Origin: Gentiana macrophylla
Taxonomy: Eukaryota; Streptophyta; Magnoliopsida; Gentianales; Gentianaceae
DNA: 64,000 nucleotides
Direction of reading: 5' to 3'
Assembly: GCA_026214975.1 (NCBI GenBank)
Contig: CM047805.1
Location: 1,240,001-1,304,000, forward strand
The translations under genes and the position numbers were made by a program. Below the pieces are notes generated by a model that made no database searches, was not told where the DNA came from, and worked only from the letters and a program-made list of their open reading frames with translations. Within the stretch, counting starts at the first letter, position 1. Every line of letters starts with the position of its first letter. Of this stretch, positions 23,613 through 32,800 are shown piece after piece.

Positions 23613-24292
23613 AGAGGTTGATTACAAACAGTCCTGAGCATGGTTTAGCTTGACCAATCACTTCCTGTGAAGAAAGATCCTGGAATGTGCACTGATCCTT
23701 ATCAAAAACAACAGTCCAATTCAGATCTTTAGTGAGTTTACTGACAGATATAAGGTTACAATCTAACTTTGGAACAAATAAGACACCTTGTAGATATATC
23801 TGATTAGTAAGTTTAACTTTCCCAACACCTTTTGCATAAGACACAGAACCATCAGCAGTCTTAATTCTGTGAATTTGGGTGCATGGCATATAGTGGGTAA
23901 TGAGGTTTTATTACCGACCATGTGGGGAAGAAGCCCCAAATCAACAATCCAAGTCTCATTACTAAGAGGTGAGCGGAATATACTGTTTTAGCATGAGTGG
24001 CCATTTCAAAGAGGGAGCTACCCTCCCGATCTTTGAGCAACAAAGGCTTTAAAGGCGAAAGAAAGCGAGCATTCAAATGGTCATCATTCTCTCGCCACCG
24101 ACAAGCCTTCCTTGATTTTCCCTGGTTGGTTTTGAGGGTTTAGAGGGATTAGGCTTGCCATGAGCTTCCAAGGAATTGTCCTTGGTGTGATTTGTGCGTT
24201 TGCAGTGATCACAGAACAACCTTCCAGTTTTCTCAGCAGGTTTCCTGTAAGTTCCAGTAACCTCCGCAGCCTTCCTGAATCTTTTATAAGGA
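23613..24292 (-). pseudogene. Copia D protease and gag C-terminus
   Basis: The protease region reads TWIVDLGLLPHM where copia proteases have DSGASSHM, so the catalytic Ser-Gly-Ala context is lost although the Asp remains. Upstream a zinc knuckle reads FCDHCKRTNHTKD with two Cys and the His, but the final Cys is not where expected. Sequence ends at 24292, leaving the rest of gag and the 5' LTR absent. Confidence 0.75.
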
Positions 24293-25628
24293 ATGTCTTA
24301 CTCTCGTGAATCTTTGCAAAGTGGGAGTAAACGAGTTACTTCGAGAGAGCATGATATCCGGATTATAAGATACAGTCGTTGATGTTTTGACACTCGACTA
24401 ACGATTGTATGGATATTATTACAGCGATAGGATTGTAAGTTACACGGTAAATCGCTTCACATGAAAGGTAGTAGTCATTGCATTTGACTCTTCCAATGAT
24501 TGGGGTCACGGTGTGTTGCTGAGACGCCATCCCGTGATCGTTAGGCATGAAGGCATTTTCATAATTTGCACTTTGTGTCTACGGCCAACATATTCGAAGC
24601 CTATCGGGTCACACACATATGAACATCTAGCCGGATTAAAATGTGGTTATAGATGATAACCAAATAAGGAAAGTTTATCTCGAGACTATAAATGTTATAG
24701 TGGTAAATTAATATTGTGGTATTTATTTATTATGAATAAATTAAATACAAGATGTTAATAATATTATATTAATTAAAAAATATTCCGGAAGCCAATTTGT
24801 TGGTCAAAGGGCGCCACATTTAATGTGTATAAGATACACTTGGATTGTGTAATTTAATTAATGGTATTACCTATTATTGATATTAGATATTAATAAAATA
24901 AAATAATATATATATATTATGCATACATGCGTGTGTGTGTACACATTAAATGCAAATTAGTGATTTGCTTGTGTGCGCACCAATGCATGATATTAATAGA
25001 TTTTTATGTGTGTAATATATATGTGATATATATACACATGTGTAAATTGATTTATGGTAATAAAATAAATATATAGTCAATATTAGATATTGACAATATC
25101 TTGGAAATATTTAATATGAGATATTGATAAAATCCTAGATTTATTTAATATGAGATATTATAATAAATGAGATAAATCAATCAATTATATTTTCCTTATT
25201 TTATTGGGAAAGGTTTTCTTCTCCTCCACTAGAGAAGATGGCGCCACCTACACTATAAATAAGAGGTGGGTGTCAAGCTCTTTTGTATAACACAATTCCA
25301 AGAACTAATAGTTCTTGTGTAAAATAGAGAGCATCCTATGTAGAGTTGGAGAGAGGGAAAAAGGGCCGGTCTAGCAACCGGAGTTTTCCAATAAAGAATC
25401 CATGATGGGATTCCGGCGGTCGCTTCGTGTGGATCGGCGGTGAGGCCGAACACTTGGGCGGCTCTATGCAGAACTACTCTCCTAGACGGTCAAAGCGTCG
25501 ATCTTTTAGATCAACAAAGGTAACCACCGTCTACTAACTCGTTTGTTTATTGCTTAAACGAAGTCGATCCTGGTTAAAAGGAAATAAAATTTTAAATTCC
25601 GCTGCGTTCCCGCGTAGATTTCCTAACA

Positions 25629-25812
25629 GAATGAAGCATGTTGCCATTGATTTTTACTACATCCGTGATCAAATTCGAAAAGGGCACCTCCGTGTTTCAC
25701 ATGTCAATACCAATGATCAATATAGCAGATTGTCTTACGAAGCTATTATCGAAGCCTACCTTTTTGCTTCAACACTCCAAGTTGGGTCTTCGCGTGCACC
25801 CAACTTGAGGGG
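25629..25812 (+). pseudogene. Element C RNase H C-terminal end
   Basis: This is the continuation of the interrupted RNase H of element C. It reads MKHVAIDFYYIRDQIRKG and RVSHVNTNDQYS, equivalent to the TKHVEVDYHFIREKV block of copia pol, and stops before the purine-rich CTTGAGGGG. It joins 12260 across the GAATG duplication. Confidence 0.88.
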
Positions 25813-25991
25813 TGGCAATAGGAATATCATAGGAATATTATGTAAATATTTTGTAGTTATTATATTGATACTGTAGACATTATACTGATCATGCTGATAT
25901 TCTGTAGATCTCTAGAATCCTCCAATTGTATATATATAAATACATGCCTTGTACTTTCTTTACACATATAGTGAAATCACTTTCTCATACA
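25813..25991 (+). repeat. 3' LTR of element C
   Basis: This LTR of about 179 bp starts TGGCAATAGG, just after the purine tract. It differs from the left LTR by a small duplication (AGGAATAT(C/T)AT) and scattered substitutions. Confidence 0.8.
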
Positions 25992-26518
25992 ACTCCATTA
26001 CTTTTATTGTTGTAATGCTCCGGTTTCTACTCTATTTAGGGCTGACATCTCTACTTTGTTTATTTATTTTTACGAATATGAAAGACAAGACAATTAAACA
26101 AATTCGTAAACATTTTGTTCTAATGGGTAGATCCGTCATGTCTACAAATAGCTCTGCCATTAGCGTCGCCTATATCATATATGTCGTTAAATGCCTTGGT
26201 GTTCAGTGGTTTCGAAAAAGGATACTAAGGTGTTGAAGGTCGAACTGAAGAGCCTGTGCACGGGAAATCCTACTTAGGAGAGTACTCTCCTCTAGAAATA
26301 ATTGGAAAACAATAAATTCTACTACGGAGAGTATTCTTTTCTAGAAACAACTTAAAACACGGGTGTTTTTTAGTTTTTTTTTGATATATATTTTTAGTTA
26401 TTTTATGAGTTCCGTAATGCAAAAATTTTACTATGGTTTAGAACCAAAATCTTACATGGCATGTCAAACTAATAGAAAATATGAGATTTCTGTGTACAAA
26501 ATAAAACAACAAAAAACA
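25992..26518. other. Spacer, no gene seen
   Basis: AT-rich unique-looking DNA. A short plus-strand open frame (25949-26236) starts inside the LTR and shows no recognisable motif. A near-repeat of GGAGAGTACTCTCCTCTAGAAA / GGAGAGTATTCTTTTCTAGAAA type is present at about 26277-26346. Confidence 0.45.
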
Positions 26519-26549
26519 AGCCTCCTTCTTCTTCTTATCATCATCATCA

Positions 26550-26613
<64 letters not shown>

Positions 26614-26700
26614 TACTACTTTATGAACAATTTTTGATTTATACACTTATTATTATTACTACTACTTTATGAACAATTTTTGATTTATACACTGAACCGA
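26519..26700. repeat. (ATT)n microsatellite with duplicated right flank
   Basis: A CTT/ATC/ATT triplet run occupies about 26519-26610. It is followed by a ~50-bp direct duplication: TACTACTACTTTATGAAC..TTATACACT occurs twice in tandem (about 26611-26648 and 26656-26692), separated by a short ATT remnant. Long Ile or Met runs in the translations are artefacts of the repeat. Confidence 0.9.
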
Positions 26701-26714
26701 CAAACAAGCCATTT

Positions 26715-26717
<3 letters not shown>

Positions 26718-26786
<69 letters not shown>
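26718..26786. repeat. (AT)n microsatellite
   Basis: About 34 uninterrupted AT units lie between GAG and AGATTTG. Confidence 0.97.
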
Positions 26787-26788
<2 letters not shown>

Positions 26789-27051
26789 TTTGTCCGAAGG
26801 ACAAAATTATCGAAAAATTTGGATAGAAGAACAACAGTAATTTAATCGGAACAAAATAACAATTATGAAGTAACAAATATGAAGTAACAAATGTGGAATA
26901 AAGTAAATATGAAATAACAATTGTAAACACAAAGAATATTAACACGCCAAGAATAATTGTGATTTTTGTCCTTTATAATCATGAAAATATGAAAATGTTA
27001 CTTTTGTCCTTCCAAACCCATTTATTAATTTTTTTGTCCTTGTGGCCCCTT

Positions 27052-27054
<3 letters not shown>

Positions 27055-27105
<51 letters not shown>

Positions 27106-27106
27106 C
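27055..27106. repeat. (TA)n(CA)n compound microsatellite
   Basis: About 17 TA units are followed by about 9 CA units. The tract ends at CCAGGGAGG. Confidence 0.95.
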
Positions 27107-27404
27107 AGGGAGGTAGGGACAGATTGATCCATGAATTCTTTTTTGTGGAGTAATCGAAATATAAAACTATGAGTATTTGTTATCAAAAAATTTGTTCTAG
27201 TGGGTCATCGGAGTCTAAGTATTTTTTAACAACAAAAGGAACATTTGTGGCATTTGTGTTTGTTTAATAAATGAGCACGATAGCATGTTTAATCATATAG
27301 CGTTTTTAATGATTGTCAAGCTTAAACGAATATAACATCACTAAAAAATTATTATCTCTAAAGTCATAATTGACCTTTTTAAAGTTAGTTGTATAGCTTT
27401 TAAT
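27107..27404. other. AT-rich spacer, no gene seen
   Basis: No coding or mobile-element signature was found between the microsatellite and the LINE fragment. Confidence 0.5.
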
Positions 27405-27705
27405 TTTATTTTTGAGGATACAAATATTTTATTAAACATTATCCGCCAAACAAGCGGCTAGGACATCACCCGGAGGGGAGGAGCCCCACAAGGTGCGAGA
27501 AGTAACAAACAAACCATGTCTAGCTAGAAGATGCGCAGGAACATTCCCTACACGTCGGACAAAAGAAAACGAAACAGACACAAAACTAGCCACAAGGGCC
27601 AAACAATCCTGAAGAAGACAACCCTGAGCTGTGAGATCTTCTCCTGACCGTCGAAGTCGCAAGACGCATGTCAAACAATCACTTTCCACCTCAATCACTT
27701 TATAC
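27405..27705 (-). mobile_element. LINE 3' fragment with RNase H-like domain
   Basis: The minus-strand frame 27432-27698 reads IEVESDCLTCVLRLRR, LLQDCLALVASFVSVSFSFVRRVGN and PAHLLARHGL. This is the C-terminal half of the RNase H-like domain that ends plant L1-type LINE ORF2 proteins. The stop is followed by a short 3' region (AATAAAATATTTGTATCC on the minus strand) and an A-rich end near 27405. The 5' portion is missing, as usual for truncated LINE insertions. No clear target duplication was identified. Confidence 0.8.
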
Positions 27706-27945
27706 GGTCGGTTTCATCATTTAAAATCGACTATGGAAAAATGTAATGTTTCACGATGTAGTGTCACAATAAATACTTGATGAGCTTCTAATGGCTCCCA
27801 AATCTTTTCGTACCTACAACGTTAATTTGATTGGGATAATCATACTTTTAGTCTCATATTTTTACATTTTGAGCACATTTGTTGATTAATTAGGCACTAA
27901 TTAATGTTTTTTTTTTGACACTTATTAATGTTATTTTGATCATTT

Positions 27946-28051
27946 TTTTTTTCCGGAAACGAAAGGAGGGGGCGGGGATCGAACCCTGGACCTCTCACTA
28001 GAGGCCAGGGTAGACCCTGGTACATCACCGCCAGGGTATGAGCCGCAGCTC
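27946..28051 (-). mobile_element. tRNA-derived SINE with 16-bp target duplication
   Basis: A 106-bp insertion is flanked by the perfect 16-bp duplication GTTATTTTGATCATTT (27930-27945 and 28052-28067). On the minus strand it carries a B-box, GGTTCGATCCCC, a weaker A-box-like segment upstream (GGCGGTGATGTACCAGG), and ends in an A-run after TTTCCGG. Size, promoter boxes, tail and long target duplication define a SINE mobilised by LINE machinery. Confidence 0.88.
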
Positions 28052-28285
28052 GTTATTTTGATCATTTATAAGTCACATTGAGTTAAACTTGTATGTTCGA
28101 TGATAAATGTGAACGATTTTGCTTACATGTACGAGATACTTTATTTAGTTATGTAGTAGTTGTTTGTTTCAGGATTTAAGTCATAAAAAATAGTGCAAAT
28201 TAGTTATAAGACCGTCGTTAGAGACTTAATGATCATTTAGGACACCACAAAAACTTATTATGTTATAAGGACAATCTAATTTCTT

Positions 28286-29060
28286 TTTTTTAATTCCACC
28301 TTCCCACGTATCAATGCCCAATTTGCTTGGTATTTAGTGGTCGTGGAGAGCGAGAGTTGGCTCTTTTACGCACAACAATGAGAAGTTCGTCGGGAGATTG
28401 AATTGCGATTACAATTATATTAAAAGGTCCTCATGTAATTTCCGTCGAGGAGTCTGATGGTGAAGTTAGTAGAAGAAAGAGTTTTAGGTCAGTTCTAATT
28501 TATTTTTATACTAATTCCATTAACAAATGAGGATCACAAATCCACTGCAGATTTTTAATCCAAAAAAACATTTCTCAAAATTAGGGTTTCCCATTTGTGT
28601 TAATTAGATTTGTCGCCGACTTTCTACCTTTTATATACATGTACATGCACACATTTTGACGATTTCGGTTCGTTTTATGACTCGTAGTTTAAGGCTTTCT
28701 ATCTAGTTTTTTTCTCTCTATATTTACGCTTTTACCTGTTGCAAAAGCTGAATTTTAACTCGGGAACAGGGGTTTGGTCGAGTGTTCTGCTTATTTTCCG
28801 CATGAAATTCTTCATTTTGAGATTCGTGGATTAAGTTTGAGAATTGATGGATAAGAAGAAGTTTCGCTTGCTCCACTTGTCTCGCCATGGGCATTCTCGT
28901 CCATGGTGGATTTGTTTTATAGCCCGATCACTCCATACGGTTTCTTTCTTATCGCTAGGCAAGGATTCCAACCCCATGTTGAGAAACGGGAGGCAGGGAC
29001 CGGATTGGAACCTTTCAAGAACACAAGGTCTTCATTAGAGTAGTTGTTTAGATAAACCTG
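28286..29060 (+). other. Non-repetitive cargo-like segment in the Mutator-like element
   Basis: This part is GC-richer than its surroundings, with short open segments such as one reading HVISVEESDGEVSRRKSF (about 28430-28490) followed by an AG/GTCAGT splice-donor-like sequence. It could be a captured host gene fragment (Pack-MULE style) or decayed transposon coding sequence. The parent gene is not recognised. Confidence 0.3.
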
Positions 29061-29181
29061 CTCTGCGAAAGCGACATCTTCCTCACGATTTGATCTTGAA
29101 ATTGTGGGATGCATTGACTGGAGATGAATTGCACTCTTTTGAGCACAAACATATAGTTCGAGTATGTACCTTTTCTGAGGA

Positions 29182-29542
29182 AACAACGTGTGGCCATTAC
29201 AAGAGTCATAGTGAAGAGTCTTTGTAGTTTCACCAAACTTGTACTTCTATCCATATTAAAAGCTCCATATTTGGAGAAATGCAAAACAAGAGCAGAGCTG
29301 ACTGATGTAGTTGTTAGGTTTTATGCAGTGACATTGACGACTTATGCAGTGACATTGATGTCTGATGCAGGGACATTGATGACTTATGCAGTGACATTGA
29401 TGAATCCAATTATCAGGAGGACACAAACAACGTGTGGCCATTACAAGAGTCATAGTGAAGAGTCTTTGTAGTTTCACCAAACTTGTACTTCTATCCATAT
29501 TAAAAGATCCACATTTGGAGAAATGCAAAACAAGAGCAGAGT
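29182..29542. repeat. 115-bp direct duplication
   Basis: The block starting ACAACGTGTGGCCATTAC and ending CAAAACAAGAGCAGAG occurs at 29182-29297 and again at 29426-29542 with very few differences (e.g. AGCTCCATATT versus AGATCCACATT). It brackets the first group of 21-bp units. Confidence 0.92.
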
Positions 29543-29824
29543 GATCGATGCAATTGTGTTAGTCTTATCGCGATGACATTGACGACTTATGCGGTGACAT
29601 TGATGTCGATCACGAGGGACATTGATGACTTATCGCAGTGACATTGATGTCTCAAACAAAGTGACATTGACGACTTATCGCAGTGACATTGACGACTTAT
29701 GCGGTGACATTGATGTCGATCACGGGGACATTGATGACTTATGCAGTGACATTGATGTCTCAAGCGATGACATTGATGATCGTATTTACAATTAGATAAG
29801 CGATGCAATGATATTGATGTCACC
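29329..29824. repeat. 21-bp minisatellite, GACATTGATG units
   Basis: About fourteen units of GACATTGA(T/C)G(A/T)CTTATGCAGT or variants lie in two groups (29329-29405 and 29575-29824), with the 115-bp duplication between them. Units alternate in a two-unit higher-order pattern (..ACTTATGCAGT, then ..TCTGATGCAGG). Because 21 is divisible by three, several frames stay open on both strands, giving seven-residue periodic translations that are unlikely to be proteins. Confidence 0.9.
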
Positions 29825-30004
29825 GCATATACAACTTGATACACACATTTGATAACTTTGTAAAGTAACTTTATTTCTTTGTTATCTTTAAATATTTGAT
29901 TGATGTTGGTTTATTTGATTAGTGTTGGTTTAAATTTTCGATAACTTTGTAAAATAAGCGTATTTCTTTTTTCTTTTGGTTTAAATGCATAGTTTTACAA
30001 CCAA

Positions 30005-30335
30005 AGGTATGCATAAATTGTTACAATAAAACGTCAACCTTTGCATAAATCGTTATAATAACACGTCGATGCATAATTCGATACAATAAGACATCACTGT
30101 ATAGATCGCTACAATAAGAAGTCATCGTGCATAAATCGCTACAATGAGACGTCATTGCATAAATCGCTACAATGAGATGTCACCGATCAAGGTTGTCAAT
30201 GGATCGCGGGCGGTCAATACATCATGGTAGCCAATGAATCGAGGCGGTGAATGCATCGGGTGTGAGTTAATGGATCCCGTGGCCAATGCATCCGGGTAGG
30301 TGGTCAATGCATGGACGGTGATCAATACGTCACGC
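30005..30335. repeat. 30-bp and 18-bp minisatellite arrays
   Basis: First come about six units of roughly 30 bp built on GTCATTGCATAAATCGCTAC (30005-30183). These change into about nine units of roughly 18 bp built on GGTGGTCAATGCATCG (30184-30335). The second motif is the same as the main array unit of the element at 58572-59975. Confidence 0.85.
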
Positions 30336-30504
30336 CGATTTTTATGAAGAAAAAAAATTGATTCTATGAAATTTATTCGAAAAATATCAAATTTGATTTT
30401 AGAATTAAGAAGATTTAAAAAATATGAATTTTAGTGAAAAAATTATGATGATCCGAGTTTTAGATCAAAATATATGACATTTAGAAATATGGTGAATTAT
30501 AAAA

Positions 30505-30529
30505 CCAAAAAAAAAAAAAAAAAAAAAAA
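30505..30529. repeat. Poly(A) run
   Basis: About 24 consecutive A, inside the right part of the Mutator-like element. Confidence 0.9.
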
Positions 30530-30862
30530 CACGCACACAGTAAGTTTTTTTTGTTTTGTTATGTTTTTATTTATTTATTACTTTGAACGCTTTTTTATTT
30601 TTCCTCCTTTTTTTTCCTTCTTTCTCTTTATCCACTTGAAACTAGAATGTCCTTATAACTAAATAAGATTTCGGAGTGTCCTATTACCCCTAATAAGTTG
30701 AAAATCAGTCCTTTTAAATAATTGGCCCTAAAAAATATCAAATATTATTTGTGAATGTCTTTTTACAAAGCAAAATATCTTAACGCACTTTTTTTTTCTT
30801 TCCAAATTTTTTCCTTTAAATTTTGGTGCATAATTAAATAGACCCAAATTTGTCCTCAAGAA

Positions 30863-32027
30863 TGGACCATGGCAAATCCAAAACCACTACATCACTATTT
30901 CCAAATGGAGACCCTCTTTTCACCCATCAAGTGATAGTATTCAGTCCACTTTAATTTGGGTCCGAATACCGCGAGTTCCAATAGAGTACTTTGAGAAAGA
31001 CACATTGCTACACTTGGGGAACTGCATTGGCATAGCTAGTAAAGTGGATGCTACCTCTCTTCGAAATCAAAGAGGTAAGTATGTCCGAGTTTGTGTCGAA
31101 ATGGAACTTAATAAGCCTCTCTCAGTTGTGGTTATGCTTAATGAGAAGATCTATAAGATTGAATACGAAGGTTTACATATGGTTTGTTTTGAGTGTGGCG
31201 TTTATGGCCATAAAATGGAGGAATGCCCACAAAAAACGAAAGACATGGATACATCGAATGAACCCCCTCCAGTTAATACGAATTTACCCACTGATGCTAG
31301 CCTTTTTGGCCCCTAGATGCTTGCCTCCAACCGTAGACGTAAACCAAATACTCAACGAGCTGCACCGAATTTGGGAAACCAAAATACAGGTCATTTATCC
31401 ACAGAACCAACAACATACATGGCGCAACCCACCGGCCCCTCTGCTCCCCAAAAAACTCCCGTTAATGGGTTAAACCCCAACCGGTTCTCCATTCTCGTCG
31501 ACGAAGAAAACGAAGCTTCTGTTGAGACCTCAATAAATATGTTGCAACAACAGTTCCAAAGCATCCCTCAATTCAACTCTAGGCCCCCCGTGCGTCAGGT
31601 CACACGTGGTGATCGCAGTAATGGCAGCCGTACTAGAGGACTTGGAAGTACCTCTCGTGTCTCGAATCAAGATAGGACACCACTGCCCCAAAGCAAGAAC
31701 AAGGAGGCTGTGCCTAGCCTCGACTCATTCCCACCCCTCCACATTCGCTTTTCAGGAGCCCCCCAAGCACCCCTCATTGACATCACAAACATAACAGGGA
31801 CCTCTCTTGGCCGAAAGGAATTTAATTATGATGTTATAAAAGAATCCATGGTTGTAGATGCTGCTATCGCGGAGGAAGGTACACGTAAAAATGACTTATC
31901 CTACATCAAAACAAACCCACCGGACACTTCTGCGCATATCAGTGTCCTCAAAATTTTACCAAAGTCAACTCCACCAAGTGTTACTGCCCTTGGGCACTTT
32001 GCAAATACTCCACCCGAACCTCGATGA
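30863..32027 (+). pseudogene. LINE ORF1 (DUF4283 and zinc knuckle)
   Basis: This is the nucleic-acid-binding ORF1 of a plant L1-type LINE. The reading begins before the first ATG: GPWQIQNHYITISKWRPSF from about 30867, then LIWVRIPRVPIEYF, which is the DUF4283-type domain. A CX2CX4HX4C knuckle follows (CFECGVYGHKMEEC, about 31187-31228). A long polar tail rich in Pro, Thr and Asn follows. One in-frame TAG at 31314-31316 splits it into 31005-31316 and 31317-32027. The N-terminus and 5' UTR are missing, because the element is 5'-truncated or abuts the Mutator-like element. Confidence 0.88.
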
Positions 32028-32800
32028 AAATTCTAGCTTGATATTTCCGTGGAGCTAGTTCTCCCGTCTTCTTCCGTCACCTAAAAACGATGCTTCAAGA
32101 ACATCAACCAACGGTGTTATTTCTTATGGAAACTAAAACGCCGAGCTCTAAGGCAAATCGAATTCTTCATCTATCAAATTTCACAAATATGGTTGCGGTG
32201 GAAGCTAGGGGATTTAGTGGGGGCCTATGGATCTTCTGGAATGTGTCTCTCATTGATCTTCGGCTTCTTCTCTATACGGATCAAACTGTGGTAACGGCTG
32301 CCGTTTATCACAATACGGTAAAATGGATCATTTCTTTTACATACGCATCCTCAAACCCGGCTATTCGTGATAAGCTTTGGGACTTGTTTGAACATATTTC
32401 TGGTTTTCTTATAGTAACTTGGTGTATTGTGGGACTTGAACCATGTGATCCATTCTTCTGACAAACGTGGGGGTCGTCCGGTCTCCGGTCAGCCCGTACA
32501 ACGGCTACGTAATCTGATAAATAATGCTGAGCTTGTTGAATTACCCTTCCACGGCCCACGGTTCACGTGGTCCAGTTCCATACACTCCTCTACAGTTATC
32601 GAACAACGGCTCGACCAAGGACTTTGCAATACAAAATGGTGGAACACCTTCCCGGATTCTTGTATCTATCATTTACCGCGTGTACACTCGGTTCACCATC
32701 CCATTCTTTTATCTATGGAAATTTCACAAGTTCGGGACCGTGGTGAAAGACCTTTCCGCTTTCAGGCTTGTTGGTTGAAGCATATGGAAAATTCACAAGT
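32028..32800 (+). pseudogene. LINE ORF2 endonuclease
   Basis: This is the apurinic-type endonuclease at the start of ORF2. ILA*YFRGASSP corresponds to the conserved start with Trp changed to a stop. LFLMETKTPSSKA carries the catalytic Glu motif, followed by GFSGGLWIFW. After a frameshift near 32430, DLNHVIHSSDKRGGRP, HGPRFTWSS and ERLDQGLCN complete the domain. The His/Asp end motif reads SVHHPILL where plant LINEs usually have S.H.P. Confidence 0.85.

Larger units (their letters stand above)
20348..24292 (-). mobile_element. Copia element D, 5'-truncated, in the right LTR of A
   Basis: Element D is a minus-strand copia element with a 3' LTR at 20348-20708, a purine tract (minus strand TTTGAGGGTG) and RNase H, RT, integrase, protease and gag C-terminus in order. 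It ends abruptly in gag at 24292 without a 5' LTR. About 540 bp of the host LTR are missing at the same junction, so one deletion probably removed both. No target duplication can therefore be checked. Frameshifts occur throughout. Confidence 0.88.
12261..25628 (+). mobile_element. LTR retrotransposon A, 13.4 kb, nested in element C
   Basis: Element A is inserted in the RNase H of element C with a perfect 5-bp duplication, GAATG (12256-12260 and 25629-25633). Its LTRs begin TGTTGAAATAG and end TTTCCTAACA. A tRNA-Met-type primer-binding site (TGGTATCAGAGAG, from 14949) and a purine tract (AAGTGGGAGAT, before 20209) mark the internal region. The internal 5.3 kb has no long open frame and only eroded copia-like sequence. 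LTRs of about 2 kb with non-coding interiors are typical of LARD-like or very old copia elements. A hAT element in the left LTR and copia D in the right LTR enlarge it. Two further LTRs of this family occur at 40642-44393. Confidence 0.92.
20209..25628 (+). repeat. Right LTR of element A, interrupted by copia D
   Basis: The LTR starts TGTTGAAATAG at 20209, directly after the purine tract. It matches the left LTR to about 20350 (..CCAATTATGAA) and resumes at about 24293 (TTATAAGGAATGTC), running to TTTCCTAACA at 25628. About 540 bp present in the left LTR (roughly 12394-12912) are missing at the junction. The segment around 24806 preserves the empty site of the hAT element found in the left LTR. 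Confidence 0.9.
8679..25991 (+). mobile_element. Copia element C, degenerate host of nested insertions
   Basis: Element C is a plus-strand copia retrotransposon spanning 17.3 kb because 13.4 kb of later insertions sit inside it. Its LTRs (8679-8851 and 25813-25991) share TGGCA starts and the segment from ATAGGAATATTATG to TCATACA. The primer-binding site TGGTATCAAAGC follows the left LTR. A purine-rich CTTGAGGGG precedes the right LTR. Protease, integrase, RT and RNase H remnants occur in order, while most of gag is missing. RNase H is cut at 12260 and resumes at 25629. No flanking 5-bp duplication was found, so one flank may be rearranged. Confidence 0.85.
28193..30728. mobile_element. Mutator-like TIR element made largely of minisatellites
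   Basis: A 2.5-kb element is flanked by the 9-bp duplication TAAAAAATA (28184-28192 and 30729-30737), the length typical of Mutator-like elements. Long degenerate terminal inverted repeats are visible. Left 28193-28285 and right 30640-30728 (reversed) share an AATTA.TTA core, TAGGACAC, CTTATT and TTATAAGGACA in the same order. The interior has a non-repetitive part (28290-29040), a duplicated ~115-bp block and three arrays of short tandem units. No transposase was seen. A second member lies at 58572-59975. Confidence 0.8.

Noticed and set aside
26363..26646. Open frames with long Ile runs
   Set aside because: They arise from the ATT microsatellite on both strands.
27946..28051. Functional tRNA gene at the GGTTCGATCCC box
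   Set aside because: No acceptor-stem pairing or anticodon arm is apparent; the A-tail and 16-bp duplication point to a SINE.
29190..29844. Cys/His-rich repeat protein (QCHCISHQCP-like) on the minus strand
   Set aside because: It is the reverse translation of a 21-bp minisatellite; multiple frames are open on both strands and no start context or conserved domain supports a gene.
29325..30335. CRISPR-like array
   Set aside because: Units are contiguous tandem repeats without unique spacers, and the DNA is plant nuclear.
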